Of a DNA stretch of 64,000 bases, positions 1-11,565 are shown one piece after another. Source of the stretch: Silene latifolia (lineage: Eukaryota > Streptophyta > Magnoliopsida > Caryophyllales > Caryophyllaceae); contig NC_133534.1 in the NCBI RefSeq assembly GCF_048544455.1, positions 221,616,292-221,680,291 of the forward strand, given 5' to 3'. A model generated the notes under the pieces. It saw only the letters and a program-made list of their open reading frames with translations. It was not told where the DNA came from and did not search any database. A program made the translations under genes and the position numbers. The number at the start of each line of letters is the position of its first letter. Position 1 is the first letter of the stretch.

Positions 1-175
1 GGGTTTATCGGAAGCAATGAGAGGTTTGAAGAACGCTTGGTATACACTTTCTTATCTACTCTCCTTCACCTTTCCATTTCTTTTGTACATATTGCATGGA
101 GGAGGACGGGAATTTTGTAGTGGAGGATGTTCCTTTTGGAACTTGTTGGAAATGTGTGTTGTTATGCTGTTAGGA

Positions 176-2587
176 TTAGACCTTGTTGTATTCGGGGATA
201 TCTAAGACTACAAAGTCAACGGGAATAAAGAACTTCCCGATCTTGACAGGTATGTCCTCTAAGACACCTAAAGGCCATGATAAAGTACGATCGACCATCT
301 GTACGGTCATATTGGTACAATGAAATTTGGTCAAACCGAGCCTCTTAGCAAGAGACAATGGTAAGACACTCACGCTAGCTCCCAAATCGCACAAAGCATT
401 ATCAATTAAATGGGTCCCAATGTGACATGGTATAGAGAAACTACTCGGGTCGGACAACTTAGGTGGGATCTTATTTTGAATAAGGGCAGTGCCCGCTTCA
501 GTCAAAGCCACCATCTCATGGTCATTTATATGCCTCCTACGCGCTAAAATGTCTTTCATAAATTTCATATAGGAGGGTACCTGGGTTAGTAACTCAGCAA
601 ATGGCACGGAAACATGAAGACTTTTCAAGACTTCGGCAAACTTGCCGAATTGTTGCTCAATCTTCTTGCTCTGCAATCTTCTTGGAAATGGGACCGGAAT
701 TGAAATAGACGGGCCTTCATTTTTCTTCTTATTGTCGTCCAAAATGGATTTTGACGACAAATTCTCACCTTCAGCAGTGATATTGCTCGATCGAGAACCA
801 GAACCATTCGATCGAGGACTTTTCTCAACATATTCACTCGATCGAGTCTTTTGAGTTACTCGATCGAGGACTTTGTTTTCCGCACTGCTCGATCGAGCAC
901 AATTTTGCTCTCGATCGAGTACTTCTTCAGCAATTTCACTCGATCGACCTCCAGAAATCGGTCGATCGAGGACATCTCGTGAATTCAGGACTTTTTCGTC
1001 AAAAGACGACTGTTCATGTACAACAACTTCAACTTCCGGGTCTGTAAATCCAGCATCTTTAGTCGGCATTTTGGGTCCCTCATAGGAAAGACCACTCCTC
1101 AAATTGATCAGATTTACCGTCTCATGTGGTGTCTTGTCAGGTTGTGACGGTAAATGACCCGGTTGTCTTGAAGCTTGATTAGTAGCTAGTTGTGCCATCT
1201 GGGATTCAAGTGACTTAATAGAAGCATCCTTTGCTTGGTCACTTTTCTGCAATTGAATCGTCAGTGATTGCACCATTGACTTCAACTCAGCTATTTCACT
1301 TATGCCACTAGAAGAGGCACCTTGTTGCGGCGGTGGGAAAGAAGGAGGCTTTTGAAAGCCTTGTTGTTGAGCTTTATGAGGCGGTACATAAGCTTGTTGT
1401 TGCTGCGGTGGGGGTGTAGGATTCAAAACATTCTGGCTAGTCCACCTCAAATTGGGATGAACTCCAGCTTGGTTGTTATAGTAGAAGCCTCTTTGCCTAT
1501 ATTGTTGAAAGACATAGACTTGCTCCTTCTCAGCTAAGCAAACAACTGCAGTATGACCATCATTACCACCACATCTCTCACATGAGACGGTCTCTTGTCT
1601 AGACAACAAGTGAACCGTCTGTTGATTCCATGCGGCTTGCAACTCAAACTTATCAAATCTTGCATTCATGGCTTCCAGTTGAGCCACAAGTGCACTATTA
1701 TCTGTAGAGACCGTTCTAGTACCACTTCTTGGATTCCCATATTCAGCACAATGGGTAGCCATCTCTTCTATAATACCCCAACCTTTATCATCATCAATGT
1801 TTTTCTGAAATCTTCCATTGGCTGCAGCATCTAAAATAGCACGGTGGTCATCGTACAATCCATTGTAGAACTGGTTGCACAAAACCACTGGCCAAACCCG
1901 TGATGTGGAATTGACCTAACCAGCTTCTTAAACCTGCACCATGCTTCATACAAGTTTTCAGTCGGATTTTGTTTAAAACTTGTGATCTGCCCTCTCAATG
2001 CACTGGTTCTCTGTGGGGGGGTAGTTACTCTTGTAAAAAGCAAGAGCCAAGGTTTCCCAATCAGTAATCCCAGCTGCAGTCCTATCCAAATCAGTCAACC
2101 ATTCTCGGGCTCCATCAGTAAGAGAAAAAGGAAACAAGACTTCCTTAATCTTCTCTTGTGTCACTCCCTTAGTAGCGGGGATAGTAGAACAATAATATGT
2201 GAAGACCTCCATATGTTTCCTCGGATCTTCACCAGCTACTGCTCTAAACATGTCTCTTTCCACCAGATTAATATAGGAGGGCCGAATATCAAAGGTATTC
2301 CCCTCGTCATCAGTCGAAAGCTTGAAACCTTTTGGAATAGAATCAGCTGTCGGCTCAGAATGACTAGCAATATTAGGCATCTTCGCATATTTGGTTGCGG
2401 AAATAGAAGTGTGTTCCTCTAAAGACTGATCTTCCGAAAATGTAAAGTTTTCAAGAACAGGTTCAAGAGTACTCAAGACTTCCTCTCGACGATTCTTTCT
2501 CAGTAAGTTTTGTCTACGGTGAAAAATCTGGTCCGGTTCAGGATCAGCTGGTACTAATTCTGATCTGTTAGACCTGGGCATAAACAA
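176..2587 (-). pseudogene. Ty3 gag-protease polyprotein, frameshifted
   Basis: Gag would form the particle and the protease would cleave the polyprotein. Three overlapping frames make up one degraded reading frame: 2587-1973, 2043-1831 and 1888-176. The first holds the retrotransposon gag core (DGAREWLTDL region near 2105). The frame shifts at a run of seven G at 2015-2021, and again near 1881-1884. The third frame carries a divergent zinc knuckle (C-x2-C-x5-H-x4-C, about 1545-1590), a Gln/Pro-rich linker, and a protease-like segment with the DLGASVSVLP motif near 370-400. A Ser/Arg-rich stretch at 780-970 comes from repeats of CTCGATCGAG. The protein stops soon after the protease motif, so the copy cannot make a normal Gag-Pol. 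Confidence 0.85.
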
Positions 2588-2682
2588 AACTAAGAGAAAA
2601 GAAATAAGAATTGTCTCAAGGAATTAGAAATCCCTTGAGACTAACACAAACTAAAATAAGACAAATAAATAGACTAATTGCC

Positions 2683-2700
2683 TCCCCGGCAACGGCGCCA
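2683..2700 (-). promoter_or_regulatory. Primer-binding site, tRNA-Asp type
   Basis: The minus-strand sequence TGGCGCCGTTGCCGGGGA is the complement of the 3' end of plant tRNA-Asp including CCA, the usual reverse-transcription primer for Athila-like elements. It lies directly inside the LTR and upstream of gag, as expected. Confidence 0.9.
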
Positions 2701-2704
2701 AAAT

Positions 2705-4174
2705 TAGACACGGCAGTCGCAACCCTATCAAAAATAAACCAACCGGCTCTAACTAATATAGCAGAGGTAAGTCGGGCATCGTACTCCACAGGGAGGCTAT
2801 TGTATCTACATGTCACTTAGTCCGTCACGGTCACAAATGGGGGGGGGGGTTGAGTTGTTTTACTAAACTACTGAACTGGAATTAAAAGCAATAAAAGAGG
2901 GAATAATTAAAACAGCAAGGATTGAAATGAGATGTGATCAAATAGAGAGAAACATGCCAGGATGTCGGTTCACCATGATATTACACAAATCAGCTAAAGG
3001 TAGGTCAGTCGGTCTGATGTGAGAAGGGTAAAGGAAAGGTCCTCCCGGTCCGCTATCCGCCCTAAAATACTACTAACTTAGCTTCTGCCCTCATTAGAGT
3101 AGTCTATTGTTCATAACAAGTCTATTCATTCCAATCTTCCGATCTAGGTCTGAATTTAACCGGGTTAATTAATTTAGAAGCGTGCACTTAACTAAATAAT
3201 TACAATTATATTGCTATGAAATAATTCTCACAATAAAACCTCCTAATCTAATTATAACATCATTGTTTTACTATCATGGCTCCCCTAATCCTAGCACTAA
3301 AGGAATTAGCTACTCATGGCGGTAATTAAAACAATAACAATTGATGAAGCAATAGAAGACATGATATAAAGATGATTATGGAGAAATAGCATAAACTAAT
3401 AACAATACTAGTAAAATAGAAATTAAAGACAAGAATAAGAGTGCAAAAGATAATTAAATTGAATAAAAGGAAGAATAAAGAGAATTACAAAAGTTCGGTT
3501 CCGGAAATATAGAGCAAAGTAACATTGACAAAGGATTAATGCTGTAAACTGAATGCTTAGGAGTAATAGATGATAAAAATATGACCTAATCCTAATGACG
3601 TCTTTCCTTTATATAGGAAAGATATTTACTAAACACGCAACTTAATAAAATAAATAAGTTCACGCGAAACAAATCTCGCGTTTAGATAGAAAAGTGGTCG
3701 ATCGAGAAACTTGATTCTTCTCGATCGAACACTTCCCAACAAATACCTCTCGATCGAGTATTTAGACTACTCGATCGAGGACCTCCATTAAGCCACCTCT
3801 CGATCGAGCTGAGTCGGGTCTCGATCAAAGACTGCTCACCATCCACATGCTCTCGATCGAGTAACTTGACCAACAAAACCACTCGATCGAGCAAACTACC
3901 ACTGAATCAAGCCAAAGGACGTATAATATTTCTTCCAAGGTAACTTCACGCATCCAGAGACGGTGATATCTCCGCTCCAATTCTTCCATCTCCTAAATGC
4001 ATGCTAACGGGACAGTAAAAAGCGCAATTCCGCTACTTTCAGGTCCATTCCTGCAATTAAAGCCAAACGAACCAAAGTAGACTATTCGGGGCATTTCGTA
4101 GTATAAAACTACGAGAATCGCATAGAAATACGTGCAATTAAGGCTTAAAAAGACTATATAAAATGTACGTATCA
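2705..4174 (-). repeat. LTR of the Ty3 element
   Basis: The LTR begins at 4174 on the minus strand with TGATACGTACATTTTATATA and runs to just before the primer site. The inner end is uncertain because no clear CA dinucleotide is visible. It carries several CTCGATCGAG palindromes at 3690-3890. The start resembles that of the LTR at 39558, which begins TGATGCGTGCC. Confidence 0.7.
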
Positions 4175-4640
4175 ACTTCTCTTCCTTTATTCTTCTAGAT
4201 TCACGTGCCATGCTCCGTGTATTCCTTCATGCCCACTCCGCGGTGCTCATTTGATCCATTTACTCCATAAATGCATCTTTCCTACATTAGACAGCAAATA
4301 GCGGAAGTAACAACATTCTAGCATAAAAGGCATATAATTAATATAAACTAGCACGAAAATCATATCAAAAGTAACTAAGGGGAGGAATAAATATGTATAT
4401 AATTATGACTCATAAAAAATAATGCCTGCTTTAATTGATGGCGTCCTGTAATGAACCATTTAATATTTCCGGTTAAATGAGGAGCAAATTGAAATAACAG
4501 GTATTTGAGAAAGTCAGTTTTTGAGAAAGCTGACTGGGGAGCTTGGGACGTGTGTGACATGAAGGATTTCGGCCATGACTGTGTCTAGTTCTACTTAGTT
4601 CAGACTTTATTTATTTATGTTTAGACTTAAACTATTTTCG
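4175..4640. other. Intergenic, no gene seen
   Basis: This is the flank of the Ty3 LTR. The short open frame here has no protein-like features and no recognisable motif. Confidence 0.5.
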
Positions 4641-4653
4641 CTGTGTAAAACTT

Positions 4654-4688
<35 letters not shown>

Positions 4689-4710
4689 TTTGGAGCTAAA
4701 GTGAACCATG

Positions 4711-4800
<90 letters not shown>
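4654..4800. repeat. ATT/AAT trinucleotide microsatellite
   Basis: A TTA run is followed by a long ATA/AAT run and then an ATT run, so the tract is self-complementary and could fold. The Asn/Tyr-only frame across it is a by-product of the repeat. Confidence 0.97.
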
Positions 4801-4803
<3 letters not shown>

Positions 4804-5201
4804 TAATCATTTAGTTGGCTAATGTAATAAAACCTTCATTGAATATTTATTTAAGTACTTTGGATTTGTTTATCTTTGTATTCACTACCTTAGGAAACTG
4901 AGATGGTAAATTTTTCATTTATTTAGGAATGTCTTAATAAGGCTCTTGGATAAATGTGGGTGTTAGACTACCATAGGTAGCATTTCATTTCAGGTAACAT
5001 ATTTGGTTGAATAAGCTACTTGCTAAACACTGACAAAAAAATAGAGTTGCTAAAATTATGATCAAATAAGCCACCTGAAATGTCTTGCTAAAATAGAGCC
5101 TTAAACTAAAATGATTGGTCTTCGTAGCAATAGTTGGCCAATAGTAGTCGTCGAAAATAAAGAATACATTTTCTTAAAAAAGAAAATAAATAGTAAAAGT
5201 A
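4801..5201. other. Intergenic, degraded transposon-like sequence
   Basis: There is no gene. Phrases such as 'aataagccacctgaaa' recur in related form at about 11700-11820, which suggests a shared old MITE family. Confidence 0.35.
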
Positions 5202-5338
5202 CTCTCTTTTTGTTCCAATTCATTTGTTTACCTATTCTAATTTGGAGTGTGTTAGTTAATTATTTACTTTTAGTTTTAGGAATGCTTTTGATGAACAATT
5301 TGAAATTAAAGGTAAACAATTGATTGTGACAGAAGGAG
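5202..5338. mobile_element. Stowaway-like MITE
   Basis: The 137-bp element begins CTCTCTTTTTGTTCC, ends AGAAGGAG, and is flanked by TA on both sides. The inner parts of the ends (ATTTGTTTACC near the left, GGTAAACAATTG near the right) are also inverted. This fits a Tc1/mariner-derived MITE. Confidence 0.6.
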
Positions 5339-6209
5339 TAGTAAACAAGCAAAAAAGCTTAAAGTTGGGGTAGAAATCCGGATTTGGTTAACCAGATTCC
5401 GATCCTAATTTACGTTTTGCTGTAAATCCGGTAACACAGGTGAAAACGAGTTTAATCGGATAATCGGATGTGTGAAGAACCGGGTTTTGAAAACCAGGTA
5501 ATCGAATCGAATTTCAAACTTGGTTTAGTTAACCGGTGATGCTCCACCTATCGCAAATATCAAATTACCAAACTGGGTTTTGAAAACCAGCATTGTGTTT
5601 TCATGTTTCTGTAAGCTTTTTGCAGGCTTAACTTCCCGTCCCAGGGTCAGACAGTCGTGAATTTCTTGTTTCCGCTACAAAAAGGCGATTTCTTAGCAGA
5701 TATCCATAGTTTCTGTATGTTTCCTTATCTTCCTCATAAACTCCCTTTGGTCAGAATGTATGTGATTGTCTAATGAAATAATTCCTTACTATTCATGCCA
5801 AAATCAGTATATTAATCTACTCCCTCTGACTCAATTGATTCTATACGTTTTTTCAATATTCCCTCAAGAAAAAGAAATCCTATAGAAATGCATTCATACC
5901 CCTTTCATTAGATTTTTGGGAGGGGATTTGAATTGGCTACAATTACTACTTTGTCCCTTTCAATGCAGTTTCTTAATTCATGTTTTCGCTTGTGATTTTT
6001 GTGGACAATGACTGATTGGAGTATTTTGCCCGATAGTAGTGTATCAATAGGACTTCAGTTTACAGAAAACATAAAACAAAGTAATTTTCTTTTATTTATT
6101 TTTAAGATTACACACAAGCTCTATAATTCAAAGATTAATGACAAGTATAGTACAAGGACCTTAAATCGTGTCGTCGTCTATGAAATTCAGTAAATAAAAC
6201 TAATAATTC
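5339..6209. other. Intergenic, downstream of the receptor kinase
   Basis: No gene is seen. 5380-5600 has degenerate repeats of AACCGG/ACCAGG-type words and may be old transposon sequence. The bases just before 6210 are probably the 3' UTR of the kinase gene on the minus strand. Confidence 0.4.
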
Positions 6210-9200
6210 TTACATCCTAGACTGTGGTGACCAGGTTTTTCTAACAGCTTGAAGTTTGTCAAGAGCATCCTTCATAGACATGCGCCCATCAGGATGCTCA
6301 GTAGTGCACATTAGTCCAACCTCGAAAATTGATTGCAAATTTTCCATAACTTCACTTTGCCTTGACAAGATATTCTCGTTAGACTCGAGGTCTTGGAGAA
6401 GCTTCGAGTCAAGCAGTGTTTCCATAACCTTATTAGGGAAGCTTGTTCGAACCCAACCAATCAAATTTTGCTCCCCTGTTAAACTTTCATAGTTGGGACT
6501 TTTCCCAGTAAACATCTCTAGCAATGTCACTCCAAAGCTATATGTGTCTCCAGCTATTGATGGTCTTGATCCTACTCCATATTCTGCATACACAGTAACG
6601 TGAATCATTGTTTGAAAACGTTTATGTGAGGTAAAAACAACGGAAAATGTTGAAAAGAATATCAAACGCGTACCTGGGGGCATATACCCAATAGAACCCT
6701 TCAAAACATGGCTTGAACTAATTGAATGTTGATCACTTGCTTTTTCCATTAGCGATGTTGCCAACCCAAAATCTCCAACTTTTGCTGTCATATCTTCATC
6801 TAAGAGGATGTTGCTTGGTTTCAGATCACAATGCACCACAAGAACTTCACTCTCATGGTGTAGATAGGTTAGTGCACTCGCAACATCAATGATCACATTC
6901 AATCTTTCCACAAAGTTTAAACCATCTCCATTTTCCTTTTTCTTTTTGCCTTTTATCCAATCTTCTAGGCTTCCATTACTCATGTACTCGTAAACCAAAG
7001 CCAAAAATTCCATGTTTTTGTAATCCAAACTTGAACAAGATGTGATGAGCTTAACTAGATTACGATGCCTCACGTTCCGTAAGGCCTCACATTCTGCCAC
7101 AAAGCTCTTCAAAGATCCAACCATTTTCAAATCAAGAACCTTGATTGCAACAACCATGTTATCCCTTAGACCTCCTTTGAATACCGACCCAAACCCTCCT
7201 CTTCCAATCAAATTTCTTTCACTGAAATTTTCTGTTGCTTTACGAAGCTCATCATACTTCACTAATTGACGTTGGCCTTTATACGATTCCAAAGGCTTTA
7301 CTAACTTGTGATTTCTCTTCTTCATTGCGTAGAATACCGAACTAACAACGACACATAGTGCCAACAATGATGCCATGACAATAATGATGATATTGGTTTT
7401 CTTGAGAGTATGATGGGCACCTTCCACCTTCTGACATGCTAAATGCATCGAAATCTTAGGGTTGCCTTGTAAATGAACCCTTGAGAGATTTGTAAACACC
7501 CCTCCACAAGGAAGTCCTCCTTCAAGGCTGTTGAAGGAGAGGTTCAAGGATTGAGTACCGTTTAAGAGTCCGAGTTCCACGGGAATAAAGCCAGAGAGCT
7601 GGTTGTTTGAGAGATCTAAGGTCTCAAGGGTGTTCATCTTTCCCAAAGAACTAGGGATAGACCCCGAAAAGGAATTCTTAGACATATTCAACATTACCAA
7701 ACTCTTGCAGTTTGAAATTGCATCAGGAATGTTTCCTGATAATTGGTTGTTGCAAAGATCAATAGCAACAACAGTCTCTAGAAATCCGATTTCTTGAGGC
7801 AATTCGCCACTGAAAAGATTGTTAGAGAGTTTCAGGTAATTGCTGATTGGGGCACTAAAGATTTCTTTAGGTATACTTCCATTTAGTATATTTGAAGATA
7901 AGTCCATAGAGTTCAGACTAGTAAAACCTCCAAAACTGTCAGGCAATTTACCCACTAATCTGTTTTTAGATAAATCAAGCTGAACTAACTTTGTTAGGGT
8001 ACCCATACTTTCTGGAATAATCCCAGAAATATTATTAGTTCCCAAATCCAAGACTTGCAAGTCTTGTAAGCGGCTAATTTCACTCGGAATTGGACCGGTA
8101 ATCTCATTGTAGCTCATGTTAAGCAGTGTTAATCCTGTAAGTTGGCTAATTGTGCTTGGTATACCGCCACGAATGTGGTTACTTCCCATGTATAGCTTTG
8201 AAAGAACCTTAGACAAATTTCCTATTGACTTGGGGATAGAACCCTCTATAAGATTTCCATCAAAAGCAAGGAAATTTAGCTTAGTACTATTTGCTAGTAA
8301 ACTGATGAAGTCAAGGCCATTATCGCCTTTGGAAACGATCCGGTTGTACCCAATGTTGTACATCTTTAAGAATGGAAGGTTTCCTAGGCCCGGCGGTATT
8401 GTTCCTGTGAGACGATTGTGTGCCATGCGAATTACTTGGATATTTGGGAGATTATGTAAGGATCCAGGAATTCTTCCTGTGAATTGGTTTATGCAAAAGT
8501 AAAAGACTAGAAGATTTGGAAGAGTTTTGCCTACGTCGTAAGGTATCTCCCCCCGTAATTGGTTTGATGCCAAGGCGAAAAAAACTAAAGATGACATGTT
8601 ATAGATAGAAGGTGGAACTAAGCCGGTGAGGTGGTTAATAGAGAGATCTAGATGGTTTAGTCTTGTGAGACGAGTTAAGTCGCTAGGAATCGAACCACTA
8701 AGATTATTAGTACCCAAGTCCAAAGTCATCAATGAGGATATATTTCCAATTGATTTTGGGATAGGACCTGATATTAGGTTACTAGCCAAGTTAAGAACCT
8801 CGAGTTTGTGCAACGTGGTTATGTTGGACGGTATGACACCCTCTAAACTGTTAGAACTCAAGTTGAGGACTTTTAAATGAAGTAGATTACAAACCTCATT
8901 TGGGATTGTTCCTATCAAATGATTGTTTTGAAGTTGCAAGGACTCGAGAAAAGAGAGGTTACCAATGTAAGGGCTAATGGAACCACCAAGTTGTAAGCTA
9001 GACAAGTTGAGTCCAATGACTCGAAGCCCAAGTTTGTCGCACTCAACTCCGGTCCAATTGCATGGTGATGAGGTTTGGTCCCATGAAGATAATGGGTTGG
9101 ACAAACCTCCTAGGACTAGCTGTGACCGGAATGAGGTCAAAGCCTCCTTATCGGAGGCGATGTCTACGGTTGCCGACCGTACGAATGTGAATAAGGACGA

Positions 9201-9260
9201 ACTAAGTATGGCAATGATGGTCAAGTAGCAAAAAGTTGATGGGTGTATGAAGGAGGACAT
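6210..9260 (-). CDS. LRR receptor-like kinase, subfamily XII (non-RD)
   Basis: Membrane receptor kinase of the EFR/FLS2/XA21 type, a family that senses microbial or danger peptides. Start at 9260: the ATG opens a signal peptide (residues 1-30), then an N-terminal LRR cap with a CNWTGVECD motif. About 20 plant-type LRRs follow (LDLSxNxLxGxIP). A membrane helix lies at about 620-645. The kinase has a GRGGFGSVFKG loop at about 684-694, VAIK lysine, HCDLKPSN catalytic loop near 808, and DFGLA. Cys replaces Arg before the catalytic Asp, so it is a non-RD kinase. The frame includes a 90-nt intron at 6584-6673: splicing joins GYMPP to EYGVG, restores the activation-segment motif and gives 986 aa. 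The CDS is therefore 9260-6674 joined to 6583-6210. The ligand cannot be told. Confidence 0.93.
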   Translation of the reverse strand: MSSFIHPSTFCYLTIIAILSSSLFTFVRSATVDIASDKEALTSFRSQLVLGGLSNPLSSWDQTSSPCNWTGVECDKLGLRVIGLNLSSLQLGGSISPYIGNLSFLESLQLQNNHLIGTIPNEVCNLLHLKVLNLSSNSLEGVIPSNITTLHKLEVLNLASNLISGPIPKSIGNISSLMTLDLGTNNLSGSIPSDLTRLTRLNHLDLSINHLTGLVPPSIYNMSSLVFFALASNQLRGEIPYDVGKTLPNLLVFYFCINQFTGRIPGSLHNLPNIQVIRMAHNRLTGTIPPGLGNLPFLKMYNIGYNRIVSKGDNGLDFISLLANSTKLNFLAFDGNLIEGSIPKSIGNLSKVLSKLYMGSNHIRGGIPSTISQLTGLTLLNMSYNEITGPIPSEISRLQDLQVLDLGTNNISGIIPESMGTLTKLVQLDLSKNRLVGKLPDSFGGFTSLNSMDLSSNILNGSIPKEIFSAPISNYLKLSNNLFSGELPQEIGFLETVVAIDLCNNQLSGNIPDAISNCKSLVMLNMSKNSFSGSIPSSLGKMNTLETLDLSNNQLSGFIPVELGLLNGTQSLNLSFNSLEGGLPCGGVFTNLSRVHLQGNPKISMHLACQKVEGAHHTLKKTNIIIIVMASLLALCVVVSSVFYAMKKRNHKLVKPLESYKGQRQLVKYDELRKATENFSERNLIGRGGFGSVFKGGLRDNMVVAIKVLDLKMVGSLKSFVAECEALRNVRHRNLVKLITSCSSLDYKNMEFLALVYEYMSNGSLEDWIKGKKKKENGDGLNFVERLNVIIDVASALTYLHHESEVLVVHCDLKPSNILLDEDMTAKVGDFGLATSLMEKASDQHSISSSHVLKGSIGYMPPGTRLIFFSTFSVVFTSHKRFQTMIHVTVYAEYGVGSRPSIAGDTYSFGVTLLEMFTGKSPNYESLTGEQNLIGWVRTSFPNKVMETLLDSKLLQDLESNENILSRQSEVMENLQSIFEVGLMCTTEHPDGRMSMKDALDKLQAVRKTWSPQSRM
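6584..6673 (-). other. 90-nt in-frame intron in the kinase domain
   Basis: On the minus strand the boundaries are CAG|GTACGC and TATGCAG|AATATG. The intron interrupts a Glu codon in phase 1. Subfamily XII kinases commonly have their single intron at this point, just before the E of the (A/P)PEYG motif. It has no stop codon and a length divisible by three, so automated gene finders may keep 30 spurious residues. Confidence 0.9.
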
Positions 9261-9318
9261 TGTGTTTGGGCTGGTTTCTGTTGAGTCCAGATTGCATTAA
9301 AATGAGAAATAGATATAA

Positions 9319-9332
9319 CCTATTTATAATAT
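9319..9332 (-). promoter_or_regulatory. Putative TATA box of the receptor kinase
   Basis: The minus strand reads ATTATAAATAGG about 65 bases upstream of the ATG at 9260. The position and sequence suit a plant TATA element with a short leader; there is no transcript support. Confidence 0.45.
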
Positions 9333-11565
9333 TTTCTTTGTCCCGGTCAATTGTTGCCCTTTCTATTTTAGAGATACATTTGACAAACAATTTGATCCTT
9401 CATACAATCACACTCAATTTGTTTCACTTGTCATTTAATAATTGACCCTCTTTCTTTTCCTTGGTCTTTGTGTCAAAACAAAAGAATAATAATTGATCCC
9501 TCCGTTTTGGTTTTTTCCCTTTTTGTGTGCAAGTTAATATGGAAATATGTTGACGGTTGACCAGTACAAGGCCACTTATTAGTCTAGGAGTAATATCAGT
9601 CAATGGCAAAGTCGCAGATGTAGTGTGATTAATGTCAACCAGCAAGTCTCGTTTGTCAAAAAAAAAAAAAAACTAGCAAGTATCGGCAATGATAATGGAG
9701 AAATTGCTCAAAGTTTTCAAGTATGGCTAGACGGTCCCACATGTGGAAAAAATATATCGAGTGGGATTTTTTTGACAAAAATGGATCAGAAGGTTTCTCT
9801 TCATACGGTCATTTTCGTTTGAAAGTTTCAAACAGACTTTACATTTACAGCCAAATGTGACTCAGTTTAAATGGTCACATTTTACCATAAAAATGGTTAC
9901 ATAAGGGTGTTTGAAGGTTTCAGACCGAGAATTAGTGAAAATGGAGTGGGATACGGAGTACTCCGTAGTTGTTATGTTTTACATACCGTATTCCAACATT
10001 AAACAAGAAAAATTTGTAAGAAATGGTTTAGAAGTGAATGAATTTGTATTCTTAACAGAGGTTTTAGGTTTGAGGTAAGTCTCCGTGAGTGCTAAATCCA
10101 TATCAGTAATTGTGAGACACGTACTTAATCTGATTCGAGTGAGAGACATGTATTGGTGCTATTTGCAATATGATTACGGTATTAAGGTTTTAGAGTTTAT
10201 AATGACTGTCTTGAGGCGATATTGACCAAAACCATTGATATAAGACCGTAGTAATTAAGTAGTACCGGATATTAGGATTTTGGCCGAAACTTAAATTTAG
10301 TATTATGGTTAGAGAAGTTTGGAGGCAGAGTGTTGATTGGAGCCTATGTTACTTTGACACTTTAGAGGAGATCACATATTCATGTCCGACACTCGACCCA
10401 TAAACATTGGTATAACATCCCGACACTTTTTTTAGACAAAAACTTATCAATTTTTCATTAAATAACCTAGTCAGACACTTAGTTGCGTACCCGTGACTGA
10501 CCCTTCAAACCTAAATCAAAGTAACATGGATTGCCGCTATAGAATTCCTAGTAAACGAGCATTCTTTGTCTCATTTCTTGTCCTAGGCCGATCTCATTTT
10601 TATAGATTTTACAGATATTAAAGAGAGAGATGAATTATGAGATTTATGATGGAATGATATCCTATAAAACGATTAATACTACGAATAATAATTTTATAAT
10701 AATAGCTTATTCATAATAGATGACATTATAAATTTACATGATACAACGGTTTTATTTGAAAATTTAGATTTCCACTTGTTTGAGGGTAGACTTAGATTGT
10801 CAAGCAGACAACATGTCATTAACTGCCGTGTTAAATAACCTTGTCAAATGCATGTGGTCATGTGGATAGAAAAAATGAAAAAAAGAGAACAACGATGTTG
10901 AAGGCCTCACAAGTCACAAAGTAACAAACAAGATGGAATTTAGTGTCATCTTTCACGCCCGACTTGGTGTAATGGACCAATGCACTAACGAAATGTTGGA
11001 CTTGTGTTCTGTACCCGAGAGGACTTTGCAAAGGCTAGATACTCGTACACGGATGTGTAACTAAGTGTCTGACTCGGTTAGTTAATGAAAAAATGATAAT
11101 TTAAGAATTGAAGGTAGGAGATTGTAGAGAGTTTATGAACACAAATGCAAACATGTCAAAGGCACAAGTCTGTTTTTTTTTTTTTTTTTGGCAAAATGAG
11201 ACTTGTATAACACAAGCCGAGTTCGTCACTTGGGAAATTAGTAACCTGGATTTTGGCAGGATGTGAGAATTAGTAGTGGTGAGGTAATCAGTGATTGTTT
11301 ATTTCTCACTTATATCACATACATGCTCGGTTAAATTTGAGTTTTAACGGCAAAAAATTAAAAATGTAACTTATAAACTTAAAAGTGCTTAGAAAAAATA
11401 CATAAAAGCTCAATTACAAATTAGATCTATGTAGTACATCCGATGTATGTTCATTTTTTCCTTGAAAAGGTAGTTGAAAATTACAAAGTTAACTGAAACC
11501 TTAAAAGGTAACTGGTAAGGTAGCTGAAAATTAGGAGCTAACAAAGTAACTGATTATATAAAAAA
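9333..11565. other. Intergenic between receptor kinase and BGLU44
   Basis: No gene is seen. 9360-9510 has degraded Stowaway-like ends, 9660 and 11172 have homopolymer runs, and 9830-9950 has weak inverted repeats built on TTTGAAAGTTTCA. The remainder is AT-rich with no recognisable signal. Confidence 0.4.

Larger units (their letters stand above)
1..4174 (-). mobile_element. Ty3 retrotransposon (Athila-like), 5' part, minus strand
   Basis: Read on the minus strand this runs LTR (about 4174 to 2705), primer-binding site matching the 3' end of tRNA-Asp (2700 to 2683), a short leader, then gag and the start of a retroviral-type protease. The frame closes at 176, and the last 175 bases show no polymerase. 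The tRNA-Asp primer and the gag/protease type point to the Athila/Tat side of Ty3 elements. The copy is decayed: gag has at least two frameshifts. It may continue to the left of the window, so its full extent is unknown. Confidence 0.85.

Noticed and set aside
4617-4802. Open frame of Asn and Tyr runs
   Set aside because: It is a translation of the AAT/ATT microsatellite.
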